Assembly: GCF_013694245.2 (NCBI RefSeq)
Contig: NZ_CP059322.2
Location: 6,083,001-6,147,000, forward strand
DNA length: 64,000 nt
DNA from: Micromonospora ferruginea
GTDB taxonomy: Bacteria > Actinomycetota > Actinomycetes > Mycobacteriales > Micromonosporaceae
Direction of reading: 5' to 3'
Shown: piece by piece, positions 41,508 to 49,851 of the stretch
Numbering within the stretch: position 1 is the first letter of the stretch
How the letters are laid out: every line of letters begins with the position of its first letter
Made by a program: the position numbers and the translations under genes
Notes under the pieces: model-generated
The model's database searches: none
What the model was told of the DNA's origin: nothing
What the model saw: the letters and a program-made list of their open reading frames with translations, nothing else

Positions 41508-42455
41508 TTACGCGGCCTGCTTCATCACGGCGAACGGGTACCGGTTGCCCGCGACGGGCTGGTCGTAGTTGAGGGTGTTCGCGACCTGGAAGGCGCTGCG
41601 GAACACCACCCGCAGGGCGACCATGTCCTGCTGGGCCAGGTTGTACTGGATGACCCCGGAGCCGTCCTGGATGACCGCCTGGTCCAGCACCTTGTAGGTG
41701 ATGTCCTGGCGGATGCCGAGGATCCCCTGGGTGAAGTCACCGGCGATCGCCTCGACGGCGCCGGTGGCCGGGGCCGGCCACAGACCGCGCATCGGGTAGC
41801 GGACCTGCACGCCGTAGACCGAGTTGGCGTTGACCTCCGGCAGCTGCTGGCCGTTGGCGTCGCGGACGTTGCGCAGCAGCCCCTTGTACGCGGTGTTCGC
41901 GGCGATGCCGTTGACGTCGAAGCCGTCGGCCTCGACGGTGGCGAACAGGTCGGAGAAGTAGCCGCTGATGCCGGCCTTGTCGGTACGCGGGGTGCCGACG
42001 GACCGGTTGACGACGTTGCCGGCGCTCGCCGCGTCCACGGCGATCGCGGCCGGCCAGCTCGCCGGCTTGTTGGTGCCGAAGATGACCGCCGCGTCCAGGG
42101 CCCGGGCGATGGCGTCGCGCAGCAGCGGCATCACGTTGCCCCACACGTCGAACGACGCGTCGTCGAGGACCGCCTCGGGGATCGGCACGATCGCCGCGAT
42201 CTCCTCGACGTTGAGGTACTTGTTGGCCCAGTCCACCTGGGTGGTCTGCTTCAGGCCGGTGTCGCCGTTGACGAAGTACGCCGTCGGCAGGGCGGCCAGC
42301 ACCGGCATGCGGGTCTGGTTGGTCGACATCCGCACCTGCCGGAACATCTGCAGGGCCACGGAGTCGTTGGCCAGCCCGTCGAGCAGGTCGTTGGCGACGA
42401 CCTCGGGGATGAGCGCCTGCGCGCTGGTGCGCGAGATCAGGTTGTTGTACGGCAC
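41508..42455 (-). CDS. Major capsid protein (HK97 fold)
   Basis: 315 residues. RMPVLAALPTAYFVNGDTGL near residue 48, VEEIAAIVPIPEAVLDDASF near residue 83, the P-loop-like GIRQDITYKVLDQAV and the final MVALRVVFRSAFQVAN strand are all typical of HK97-type coat proteins. It follows the scaffold gene. Strong expression is expected; a clear ribosome site (CAGGAGGTCC) precedes the ATG. Confidence 0.9.
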   Translation of the reverse strand: MPYNNLISRTSAQALIPEVVANDLLDGLANDSVALQMFRQVRMSTNQTRMPVLAALPTAYFVNGDTGLKQTTQVDWANKYLNVEEIAAIVPIPEAVLDDASFDVWGNVMPLLRDAIARALDAAVIFGTNKPASWPAAIAVDAASAGNVVNRSVGTPRTDKAGISGYFSDLFATVEADGFDVNGIAANTAYKGLLRNVRDANGQQLPEVNANSVYGVQVRYPMRGLWPAPATGAVEAIAGDFTQGILGIRQDITYKVLDQAVIQDGSGVIQYNLAQQDMVALRVVFRSAFQVANTLNYDQPVAGNRYPFAVMKQAA

Positions 42456-42506
42456 TGGACCTCCTGATGATCAAGCAGCGGGCCCGTGCCGTACGGGTGC
42501 TGCTGG

Positions 42507-42989
42507 TTACTGCCGTCCGGCGGCCTGCCGGATCAGCGCGTTCATGTCGGGCGCGGCCGCCGCGGTGGTGCGGGCCCCGCCGTCGAAGTTCGGCGGCCGG
42601 CGGACGCCGATCACCTCGAGGAGCCGGTCGGCGTCGGCGGCCAGCTCGTCTTCGGTGTCGCCGCGCAGCCGGTCGACGAGGTCGGCCGGGACGCCCTTGG
42701 CGGTCGCGACCCGGTATCGGGCCAGGGCCTGCTCCGCTGCGGCGGCCCGCTGCTCGGCGGTCTGCTGCGCCTCGGTGAGCTTCTGCAGTTCGGTCTTGTC
42801 GCGGTCCTCGAACTCCTTCAGCCGGGCCTGCGCCTCGGCCAGCTCGCGGGTCGCTTTGCGGGCCTTGGCCCGCTCCTCCTGCAGCGCCTTCTTGCCGGGG
42901 TCGCGCAGCTCGTCGGGCGCCTGGTTGGCCTGCTCGCCGGACTCCGTCGCGGTGTCCTCGCCGGCCGTGGTGATGCTGTCCTCAGCCAT
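42507..42989 (-). CDS. Capsid scaffolding protein
   Basis: 160 residues. An acidic disordered start is followed by a long coiled coil (KKALQEERAKARKATRELAE, QTAEQRAAAAEQALARYRVA) and a C-terminal helix that binds the coat protein. It starts at 42989; the open frame upstream is a shadow of the MuF-like gene. Order scaffold then capsid is standard. Confidence 0.82.
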   Translation of the reverse strand: MAEDSITTAGEDTATESGEQANQAPDELRDPGKKALQEERAKARKATRELAEAQARLKEFEDRDKTELQKLTEAQQTAEQRAAAAEQALARYRVATAKGVPADLVDRLRGDTEDELAADADRLLEVIGVRRPPNFDGGARTTAAAAPDMNALIRQAAGRQ

Positions 42990-43033
42990 CGCGGCTGCTC
43001 CTCGTGCTCGCCCCGCCCTCGCGGCAGGGGACG

Positions 43034-43924
43034 TCAGGTGATGTAGCCATGCAGCCGCAGCAGCCGGATCGCGTCCTTGCGGTCCCGGGCGTCGCGGTAG
43101 ATCTGCTCCGGCATCAGCCGCGGCCGCCGGCCGGCAGCTTCGGTGGTGAACAACCGGCCACCTGCGACCTGCGTCCCGCGGCGGGCGTTGACTACCTTCG
43201 CGAGGTCCGCGCCGTCGCGGATCGCCGCCGCACCGGCCGCCGTGAACGCCCGATCCTGCTCCTCGCGAGGCAGGCTGGCGAAGTATTCGCGCGGATCCGT
43301 GCGTAGGTCCCCCGCCCGGTCCTCCCTGGAGGGGATGTGCCGGCAGTCGCAGCGAGGATGCCGGCGGAATCCGGCGTTCCACCGATACCAGCGGCCGGCC
43401 AGGATCACGCACCGGGAGCACGACCGGCCGACCAGCAGCCGCACGTACCCGCCGCAGTCCGGCCGGGTCACCAGCGCCACCTGGTCGGCGGCGCGGCCCG
43501 CGTCGGCGACCTGCGTGCGGGCGATGGCGTCCAGGGCCAGCTGCCCGCCGGCGAGCGCCCGCCCCACGGTCGCGCCCTGCCTGATGCCGGTCAGCGCGGT
43601 GACCGCCGGCTGGTAGAGCAGACCGGCGAGGTCCCGGCCGTCCGAGGCGACGCCGGCGAAAGCCGCGACCTGCAGCCGGCCCTCGGTCGCGCCGGTGAGT
43701 CCCTGCGCTTCCAGCGCGTCGTCGACGTACACCGTGGCGGCCGCGGCCGCGAGCGCCTGCCCGGTGGACAGCACCTGCACGGCGGCCGGGAGGCTGGCCT
43801 GCCACGACCCGGCGATCGCCTGCCCGTCGACGCGCCGCCACAGCCGGGCCAACTCCCGGGCGACCCGGCGCGCCAGAGCCGCCTGCCGGCGGTAGTGCGC
43901 GGCCGCGACCTGATCGACACCCAC
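43034..43924 (-). CDS. MuF-like minor head protein / capsid maturation protein
   Basis: 296 residues. The conserved core RPDCGGYVRLLVGRSCSRC, WYRWNAGFRRHPRCDCRHIP matches the SPP1 gp7/VG15-type head protein found right after the portal in actinophages. Cys and His residues in this core may bind zinc or act in proteolysis. It probably joins DNA packaging with head maturation. Confidence 0.75.
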   Translation of the reverse strand: MGVDQVAAAHYRRQAALARRVARELARLWRRVDGQAIAGSWQASLPAAVQVLSTGQALAAAAATVYVDDALEAQGLTGATEGRLQVAAFAGVASDGRDLAGLLYQPAVTALTGIRQGATVGRALAGGQLALDAIARTQVADAGRAADQVALVTRPDCGGYVRLLVGRSCSRCVILAGRWYRWNAGFRRHPRCDCRHIPSREDRAGDLRTDPREYFASLPREEQDRAFTAAGAAAIRDGADLAKVVNARRGTQVAGGRLFTTEAAGRRPRLMPEQIYRDARDRKDAIRLLRLHGYIT

Positions 43925-43927
43925 CCG

Positions 43928-45316
43928 TCAGCCCTGCACCAGGTCCTGCTGGCCCAGGGATCGGGTGGCCGCGCCGATCGGGTCCCGCTCCGCCTCGGCG
44001 TCGAGCATCTGCGACCAGCGGCGGATCTCCTCCTGCGAGGCCCCCCACCGCTCCCACAGCGCCTCCACCGGCACCTGCAGCGTCTGCCGCGCCTTGACCA
44101 GCGCGTCCATCAGCTCGCCCTCGGTGCGGAACTCCGGGTTCCGCCAGATCGCCTCGATCCGCTCACCCTGCCCGGCCAGCTGGGCAACCCGCCGCGCCAG
44201 GCCGGCCGCGTCCTCCGCGCCCTCCCCGGACGTACGGTGCCGCTGCCGGACCTTCGACACCAGGCCGCTCTCGCTGGCCTTCAAGGTCTCCCCGTTGACG
44301 TTGCTCATCTCGCCGAGCAGGTACTGCGCCGGCGTGCGGGTGCGCGACGCGACGTCCTTCACGTCCTCCCGCTTCGCACCCGAGTACGGGTCGAGCGGCG
44401 CCGCGTCCCACTGCCCGAACCGGGTCTCCTCCACGTCGGAGGTGACCATCCGGTTCCGGCCGACGTCGATGCGGTTCTCGTTGCCGTCGTCGTCTTCCTC
44501 CGGGAACCCGGTCGCCCACTTCTGCGGGAACGCCCCGAAGTCCTGCGTCATCAGCCGGTCGGCGAGCGTCTTGTGGATGCGGTCCTGGATGCCGATCACG
44601 TCGGCGATCTCGCTGACCCCGCCCGACAGCAGCCGCGGGTTGTTCGCGATCTCGACCAGCGGCACCTCGCCGAGCGGGTTCGGCGCCGGCCAGCTCTCAC
44701 CGGCCACCGCGCGGCGCCGCCACTGCGGGTTCGGCACCGCACCGGAGCGCGGCGCGTCGGCCTCGTACTTGAAGATCCCGTCAGGCAGGTAGAGCGTGGC
44801 CATCAGCCGGCTGGTCCAGTCGTCGAGCCACACCTTCAACCCGGCCGCCCGGACCTGCCGGGCCGTGCCCGGCGCGTACTCGACGATCGCCTGGGTCGGG
44901 TGCTCGGCGTGCAGCAGCGGCCGGTCCGGCCGGTCCGGGTTCGGCGCGACCAGCAGGTACGAGCTGCCGCAGATCGCCGACTCCAGCAGCACCTGGTCGA
45001 ACAGGCTGTCCATGTTGCTGGCCTGCCAGATGTCCCACGTCCCGGCGTCGGCGTCCGGCTGGTCACCCACCCGGAAGCCCTCGATCTGCATCCGCTCGAC
45101 CATGCTGTCGATGACCAGGCCCATGTAGTTGGCCTTCGTCAGCTTCAGCAGCCGCGCGAACTCATCCTGGGCCTGCTCCGGCAGCCACGGCAACCTCGGC
45201 GGCTCGCCCCGGTAGTAGGCGTCGTACAGCTCGAAGGTGCGTGCCTGCTCCTGCAGGCGCCGGTAGAGCCGGCGGACCCACCAGTCCGGGGTCAGCGGCT
45301 GCTCAGGCTGCGTCAC
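43928..45316 (-). CDS. Portal protein (SPP1 Gp6 type)
   Basis: 462 residues. RRLYRRLQEQARTFELYDAY, YYRGEP, LTKANYMGLVIDSMVERMQI at the N-terminus, and RTPAQYLLGEMSNVNGETLK near residue 350 are typical of the Gp6 portal family. It forms the dodecameric DNA entry ring. It lies between the large terminase and the MuF-like gene. Confidence 0.92.
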   Translation of the reverse strand: MTQPEQPLTPDWWVRRLYRRLQEQARTFELYDAYYRGEPPRLPWLPEQAQDEFARLLKLTKANYMGLVIDSMVERMQIEGFRVGDQPDADAGTWDIWQASNMDSLFDQVLLESAICGSSYLLVAPNPDRPDRPLLHAEHPTQAIVEYAPGTARQVRAAGLKVWLDDWTSRLMATLYLPDGIFKYEADAPRSGAVPNPQWRRRAVAGESWPAPNPLGEVPLVEIANNPRLLSGGVSEIADVIGIQDRIHKTLADRLMTQDFGAFPQKWATGFPEEDDDGNENRIDVGRNRMVTSDVEETRFGQWDAAPLDPYSGAKREDVKDVASRTRTPAQYLLGEMSNVNGETLKASESGLVSKVRQRHRTSGEGAEDAAGLARRVAQLAGQGERIEAIWRNPEFRTEGELMDALVKARQTLQVPVEALWERWGASQEEIRRWSQMLDAEAERDPIGAATRSLGQQDLVQG

Positions 45317-45332
45317 CGTCCCCCCTCCCTGG

Positions 45333-46979
45333 TCAGTAACCGCGGGCCTTGCCCTTGACCTTCGTCAGCCCGCTCTTCTGCATGCCCGGCCACAGCAGCG
45401 CCGCAGTCGCGTCCGACGCGGCCTCGTGCACGAGGATCGACGTCACGCACGCGTCGATCTTCTGCGTCTGCGACGGCTTCCCCAGCACGTACCGCTGCCC
45501 GGCCCGGGCCAGCTTCCGCGCGTTCCGCACGTGCGTCGCCGTGGCCTGGCAGCCGTCATGCGTGAACGTCGAGGCCTGCTTCACCACGTCGGTGTGCAGC
45601 CGCACCGCCGCGTCGTGCATCTGCGTCAGCCGGTACGTCGCCCACCGGATGACCCGCTTCTCGCCGTACGCCGCCGACCAGTCGTCGATCTCGGTCTTCC
45701 AGTCCGGCGGGTCGGCGTAGAACCGCACCACCTCGAACCGGGTGAACAGCTCGTCGACGGCCGCCCGGACCTCCAACCGCGGCACCTGCCCGCCATGGCG
45801 CGCCGGATCCCACACGGTGGGGAGCCGGTCCGGGCCGTACGTCGGCGTGAACTGGTGCCCGTCGGCGGTCTCCGCGCGGATCACCGTCCAGTCGTCGACG
45901 TCGGAGCCGTCCATGCCGAGGCAGATCGCCGTGCCGTCAGGAACGGTCCGCGCCGCCGCCCGGGCGTCCCACTTGTCGCCCTCCAGCCACGTGCCGGCGC
46001 CGTAGACCAACCGGTTGCCGTAGTACCGCTCCGCCTGCGCCGGGTCCTTCTCGGCCAGCTCGGCGGCCTCCGCGTCGATGCTGTCGACGTCGTTGTGCGG
46101 GAACCCGGCGTAGTTGAACGCGTGGATCCGGCGCCGCTCCCGCTTGTTGCGGTACGACAGGTTCGCCGGCGGCGGCTCGTAGAACCGGAACACGTCGCGC
46201 GCCGACGACTCGTACGTCCGCTGCGCGACCGAGTCCTCCGACGGGTCGTACGGGTTCGTCGTCTCCATCGACCGGCCGCCCATGCCGGCCGCGCCGCGCC
46301 GCTGCGTCTCGGCGACCTTCCGCAGCTTGTTGGAGTCGTTGTAGAGGCCCGTCTCGTCCTGCATCGCGAACGTGACCGGGTTACCGAGCTTCGACAGCGC
46401 GCCCGTGGTGACCGTGTCGATCTCACCCTCAAGGCCGATGCGGACCATGTCCTCACCGACGCGCATCAGGTCGGACAGCGGGCCGAGCCGGATCATCGCC
46501 TTGATGTGCCGGTAGATGTTGTCGGTCTGGTCCTCCGACGTCGCCGTGATCTGGATCAGCGGCGTCGGCCAGCGCATCCCCTTCGGCTCGCCCGGCTCGT
46601 ACGCGTACACCCAGCCGCAGCCGCAGCCGTTGTCCGCGCACCGGTAGACGTCGCCCGCCTCCGCCCAGCCGGCGAACAGCGTCGGCCCGCCGCCCTCCGC
46701 GAGGCAGATCGCCGCCGACCAGGGGCCCTTGCCGATCTTCTGCGGCCCCATGATCTGCGACCGCCGGTAGTGGAACGCCGGCCCGAGCAGCGGATTCTCC
46801 GGCCGCCACACCGCCGTCGGCTTCACCCGGTAGTGGTTGACCGTCCACCACAGCTGCGTCTCGTACAGCTTCAGCGGCCCGCCGCGGCCGAACCGGTCCG
46901 GCTGCGGGCAGTGCCGCTCGATCCAGTCCGGGACGATCCACAGCGCCGGGAAGTCGACGACGTACCGGTCAGCTGCCAT
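45333..46979 (-). CDS. Terminase large subunit
   Basis: 548 residues, the ATPase and nuclease that packages DNA. The ATPase has SQIMGPQKIGKGPWSAAICL, a Walker A variant usual for actinophages, near residues 73-92, and the Walker B-like VTFAMQDETG near residue 200. The nuclease domain starts near residue 345 with CLGMDGSDVDDWTVI. It overlaps the small subunit gene by 11 nt. Confidence 0.92.
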   Translation of the reverse strand: MAADRYVVDFPALWIVPDWIERHCPQPDRFGRGGPLKLYETQLWWTVNHYRVKPTAVWRPENPLLGPAFHYRRSQIMGPQKIGKGPWSAAICLAEGGGPTLFAGWAEAGDVYRCADNGCGCGWVYAYEPGEPKGMRWPTPLIQITATSEDQTDNIYRHIKAMIRLGPLSDLMRVGEDMVRIGLEGEIDTVTTGALSKLGNPVTFAMQDETGLYNDSNKLRKVAETQRRGAAGMGGRSMETTNPYDPSEDSVAQRTYESSARDVFRFYEPPPANLSYRNKRERRRIHAFNYAGFPHNDVDSIDAEAAELAEKDPAQAERYYGNRLVYGAGTWLEGDKWDARAAARTVPDGTAICLGMDGSDVDDWTVIRAETADGHQFTPTYGPDRLPTVWDPARHGGQVPRLEVRAAVDELFTRFEVVRFYADPPDWKTEIDDWSAAYGEKRVIRWATYRLTQMHDAAVRLHTDVVKQASTFTHDGCQATATHVRNARKLARAGQRYVLGKPSQTQKIDACVTSILVHEAASDATAALLWPGMQKSGLTKVKGKARGY

Positions 46980-47463
46980 CGGACGGCACGGACCTCAGCA
47001 GACGCTGCCGCGACGACGCCGCCGGCGTGGCCGCCCCGTCGGTGCCCGTCGGCGTCTGGCCGGCCGGCGCGGCCGCGGTCGTGCCCGGCCCGCCGCCGAT
47101 CTGCCACCGGTTGCGCAGCAGCCCCGGGATCGTCAGGCCGAGCGCCTCACCGAGCTGCCGGACGACCACCACGGTGGCGACCGGCGCGTCGGGCTGCTCG
47201 GCGCGGACGAACCGGCGGCAGTACAGCGCCACCTCGTCCTCCTGGCCGAGGACCTCCCACCGGGTCGCCTGCGGCTTCGCCCACAGCTTGGCCCACAGCT
47301 CCAGCTCCCGGCCGGACGGGTTAGGCAGCGGCCACTCCGGAGCCGGACCGGGCCGGCCGAGGATCGGCAGGACGTGCCATCCGGCGTCGGTGCCGCGCAG
47401 GCGAGCGAGGGCATCCGGGTCCGGTGGCGGCCCTGATCGGGCGCGCGCTCCACCACTGGGCAT
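46969..47463 (-). CDS. Terminase small subunit
   Basis: 164 residues. GRELELWAKLWAKPQATRWE and DEVALYCRRFVRAEQP, then QLGEALGLTIPGLLRNRWQI, match small terminases of actinobacterial HK97-like phages. It binds the packaging site on phage DNA. Position directly before the large subunit is standard. Confidence 0.82.
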   Translation of the reverse strand: MPSGGARARSGPPPDPDALARLRGTDAGWHVLPILGRPGPAPEWPLPNPSGRELELWAKLWAKPQATRWEVLGQEDEVALYCRRFVRAEQPDAPVATVVVVRQLGEALGLTIPGLLRNRWQIGGGPGTTAAAPAGQTPTGTDGAATPAASSRQRLLRSVPSDGS

Positions 47464-47626
47464 CTTCGATCATCTCCCTCGGCGCGCATCGCGCGGCACC
47501 TCGGATGGCCGTCACATCGCGTGACGGTCGGGTCGGTTTGAACCGTGCCGACCGGACAGAGCCCTCCCCGGCGGTCCGGTGGCCTGCGGGTCTTGGGGGT
47601 CACCCCCCACCCCTCGTCACTCAGCG
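47464..47626. other. Gap before the terminase genes; possible packaging site
   Basis: A 163-bp gene-free stretch between the terminase and HNH genes. It holds GGGGGT-C-ACCCCC near 47597-47607 and several GTGCCGACC/CGTGACGGTCGG-like repeats. Packaging sites of HNH-containing phages often lie here. No cleavage end can be read from sequence. Confidence 0.35.
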
Positions 47627-47884
47627 TTAGGTCGGGGAGTCGCCGGGCTCGTCGGTCAGGTGCGCGATGACGGCGAGGTCGATCCAGTCGGCTCTCTGTC
47701 GCAGCTCCTCGACCGTGGTGTGGTATGCCACGGCGGTCTCGTACTGCTCGGGCGTGAGGTCGTCGCCCATCGCTAGGGCTACGGCCTTCACCTCGTTGGC
47801 TCGGCCTCGTAGGAGAGCGACCAGGTCGGGGGCGCTGAGGTAGACCGTGCCGTCGATGGTGCGGGCTTCGATGGTGGCGGTCAC
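47627..47884 (-). CDS. Small phage protein beside HNH
   Basis: 85 residues (IDGTVYLSAPDLVALLRGRA, EQYETAVAYHTTVEELRQRA). The GTG at 47884 overlaps the HNH stop (GTGA); an ATG at 47896 abuts the GGAGG and is less likely. No family recognised. Confidence 0.6.
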   Translation of the reverse strand: MTATIEARTIDGTVYLSAPDLVALLRGRANEVKAVALAMGDDLTPEQYETAVAYHTTVEELRQRADWIDLAVIAHLTDEPGDSPT

Positions 47885-48261
47885 CTGGCGTTCCATCCTC
47901 CGGGCTGGGCGACTGCGGTGTGCTGGTCGTGGCATCCCTTGCACAGGCCGCGTCCGCGTCGGTGGTCGTTGGGGTTGAGCCCTGCGTCGACCAGTTCCTT
48001 GCGGGACAGGGGGTGGTGGTCGGCCACGGTGCTGGGTCGTAGGCACTGGGTGCCGTGGTCGTGGGCTTGGTCTTCGCAGACGCAGAGCGGGTCGCGTCGG
48101 AGTACGCGGCTGCGGAACTGGCGTTCGTGGCGTTCGTCGTAGCCGCGTTGGCGTGCGGTGCCGCGTTGCTGCTCGGCGTTGGTCTGGCATCCGTGGCATC
48201 GGCCGGTGGGCACCAGTTCGGGGCAGCCGGGGGTTGAGCAGGTCTTGAGGGCGTGGGGCAC
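47881..48261 (-). CDS. HNH endonuclease
   Basis: 126 residues. An N-terminal zinc pair (CSTPGCPELVPTGRCHGC) leads into a HNH core with VADHHPLSRKEL, PNDHRRGRGLCKGCHDQH. HNH proteins beside the terminase stimulate cos cleavage in HK97-like phages; the same is expected here. It begins the late operon. Confidence 0.85.
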   Translation of the reverse strand: MPHALKTCSTPGCPELVPTGRCHGCQTNAEQQRGTARQRGYDERHERQFRSRVLRRDPLCVCEDQAHDHGTQCLRPSTVADHHPLSRKELVDAGLNPNDHRRGRGLCKGCHDQHTAVAQPGGWNAR

Positions 48262-48376
48262 GATCTTCGCTCCGCTCCCGCCGGACTTCGCCTCCGGTGA
48301 GGGGTACTACACTTTCTGTAGCAACTGCTGATCAGGTGTCCTGATTGGCACCGTCCATCACAGAGAGACCGAGCAC
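48262..48376. promoter_or_regulatory. Promoter region between divergent genes
   Basis: 115 bp with unusually AT-rich sequence (TACTACACTTTCTGTAGCAA, 48305-48324). CTACA-N5-TGTAG at 48307-48321 is an inverted repeat whose half-sites recur in the operator at 24880-24928. It should drive the + strand gene at 48377 and perhaps the late operon. Confidence 0.45.
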
Positions 48377-48580
48377 GTGACCAACCCTCGTACTGCGCCG
48401 GGCGTCGTCGTCCAGCGCAACGCCAGTCAGTTCGATCGCCACCCCACGGCGCTGAAGATCTACGTTCACGACGGGCACCTCTTCGTCCAGAGCTTCGACG
48501 CGGACATCGCCATCTACGCGCCTGGTCAGTGGTTGAGCGCGAAGCACGGCAGCGGCCGCGACGAGCAGGTCGCCTCGTAG
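48377..48580 (+). CDS. Plus-strand gene between early and late operons
   Basis: 67 residues with regular alternating strands (ALKIYVHDGHLFVQSFDADI). GTG start, own AT-rich promoter region and own terminator, all against the direction of the surrounding operons. This is typical of genes expressed in the prophage state. Family unknown. Confidence 0.6.
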   Translation: MTNPRTAPGVVVQRNASQFDRHPTALKIYVHDGHLFVQSFDADIAIYAPGQWLSAKHGSGRDEQVAS

Positions 48581-48591
48581 CTGCGGGCATG

Positions 48592-48630
48592 CGAACGGCC
48601 CGGGAGCTGGGTGCTCGACCGGGCCGTTCG
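48592..48630 (+). terminator. Terminator with T-run
   Basis: A perfect 12-bp stem (CGAACGGCCCGG and its complement) followed by TCAGTTTT, so it acts rightward on the 48377 gene. Confidence 0.8.
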
Positions 48631-48668
48631 TCAGTTTTCGGGCAGGGTCTGCCTAGGTGTTGGAGTGA

Positions 48669-48926
48669 TCAATAGGATGCGGCGGTGAGGGCGCGTTCGT
48701 CAAGTCGGCGTTTGCGGCCGAGGCCGGAGAGGTACTTCTCGGCTTCCTTGGCCTGGGCTTCGTCGAGTGGGTAGTAGACGGTCTGACCTGTGCGGATGCG
48801 GGTGAGTGGGCGTGGTTCGCGGTCGGGGTTGGCCCAGTTGCGGATCATGGCGACGGTGATGTCGGGGCCGAGGGCAGCGGCGATCTGCGGGGCGGTGCCG
48901 TACTGACGGCCGTCGAGGCGAATCAC
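48669..48926 (-). CDS. MerR/excisionase-like HTH protein
   Basis: 85 residues. GTAPQIAAALGPDITVAMIR and NWANPDREPRPLTRIRTGQT, TVYYPLDEAQAKE: a helix-turn-helix followed by a wing and helix, as in phage replication or excision regulators. It is the last gene of the early operon and could act as a late switch. Overlaps the next gene by 4 nt. Confidence 0.6.
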   Translation of the reverse strand: MIRLDGRQYGTAPQIAAALGPDITVAMIRNWANPDREPRPLTRIRTGQTVYYPLDEAQAKEAEKYLSGLGRKRRLDERALTAASY

Positions 48927-49174
48927 GGCCGGCTGAGTCCCGGCCAGGGCTTGCGCAGCGGCACGGTCACCGTCTCGCGCAGCACGTTGTTCGTCTCGAC
49001 GACGACCCTGCCGTTCTCGTCGCGGACGAACTTCTCGATGGTGAGGGTGTCGTCTGCGATGGTCATCTTGGCGTCGACGGGGATGTCCTTGGGGTCGAGG
49101 CCGTTCTCGGTGACCCAGGCGGCGACGATGCGCCGGTGGGGTTCGGCGAGGCCGAGCGGGAACTGGAGGTCCAC
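48923..49174 (-). CDS. Small phage hypothetical protein
   Basis: 83 residues from GTG at 49174 (AGAAAGG about 10 nt upstream). MDLQFPLGLAEPHRRIVAAW and DAKMTIADDTLTIEKFVRDE. Regular alpha-beta pattern, no family recognised. Confidence 0.55.
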   Translation of the reverse strand: MDLQFPLGLAEPHRRIVAAWVTENGLDPKDIPVDAKMTIADDTLTIEKFVRDENGRVVVETNNVLRETVTVPLRKPWPGLSRP

Positions 49175-49191
49175 GGTGTGATCGTACCTTT

Positions 49192-49851
49192 CTAGGCCGC
49201 GTTGCTGCTGGTCACAAGGGGGTGGTCGTGGCCCCAGATGTGCGGAACGCCGGCGGTGGGCTGGGCCGTGGTGCAGGGGCAGTCGGGTCCGATGCAGACG
49301 CAGTCGCCGGTGCAGGTAACCGTCCAGGTGGGGCGGGGTCCGGTGGTGTGGCTGGTGAGTTGGCGGCGCGCGCAGCGGGGGCAGCGGATTCCGGGGATCG
49401 GCTGGCCGGCGGGGTCGAGGTGTAGCACCTCGCGGATCTGCTGGTCGGCATCGTCGAGCCAGCGGGTCAGCTCGCGGCAGGTGGCCGGCCGGAGTGTGGG
49501 GATCGCGGCGGTGAGCGCGTCGAGGGGGTCGCCGGCGGCCTGGAGGTGGAGGCGGTCGGCGAGCCACGTCAGGGTGCTGGTGGTCGACGCGGCGAGGCGG
49601 GCGAGGCGGCCGTCTCGGACTTCGGGTTCGAGGGTGCCGACGGCGGCGCGGCTGGCGGGGTCGCCGTGGCCGCCCTTACCGGTCGGGCCGGGGATGGGTC
49701 GCCAGGCTTGGATGGCGCTGGCGGCGGCGGTGATGCGGGCGTCGTTGAGGCGTGCAGCGTGTTCGCTGGTGACGGCGGAGTCGAGGTGGCGGCGGGCGTC
49801 GGTGAGGTTCTGGGCGGCGCGGGTGGCGTGGAGCTGGTGCGGGTGGTTCAC
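49192..49851 (-). CDS. Helical protein with C-terminal zinc ribbon
   Basis: 219 residues from a GTG overlapping the upstream stop (GTGA). Long Ala/Arg helices are followed by a zinc ribbon with GIRCPRCARRQLTSH, CTGDCVCIGPDCPC (eight cysteines). Similar proteins sit after replication genes in actinophages. It probably binds nucleic acid. Confidence 0.6.
   Translation of the reverse strand: MNHPHQLHATRAAQNLTDARRHLDSAVTSEHAARLNDARITAAASAIQAWRPIPGPTGKGGHGDPASRAAVGTLEPEVRDGRLARLAASTTSTLTWLADRLHLQAAGDPLDALTAAIPTLRPATCRELTRWLDDADQQIREVLHLDPAGQPIPGIRCPRCARRQLTSHTTGPRPTWTVTCTGDCVCIGPDCPCTTAQPTAGVPHIWGHDHPLVTSSNAA

Noticed and set aside
43337..45358. A 673-codon + strand frame opposite portal and MuF-like genes
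   Set aside because: Composition is that of a shadow frame and both opposite genes are certain.
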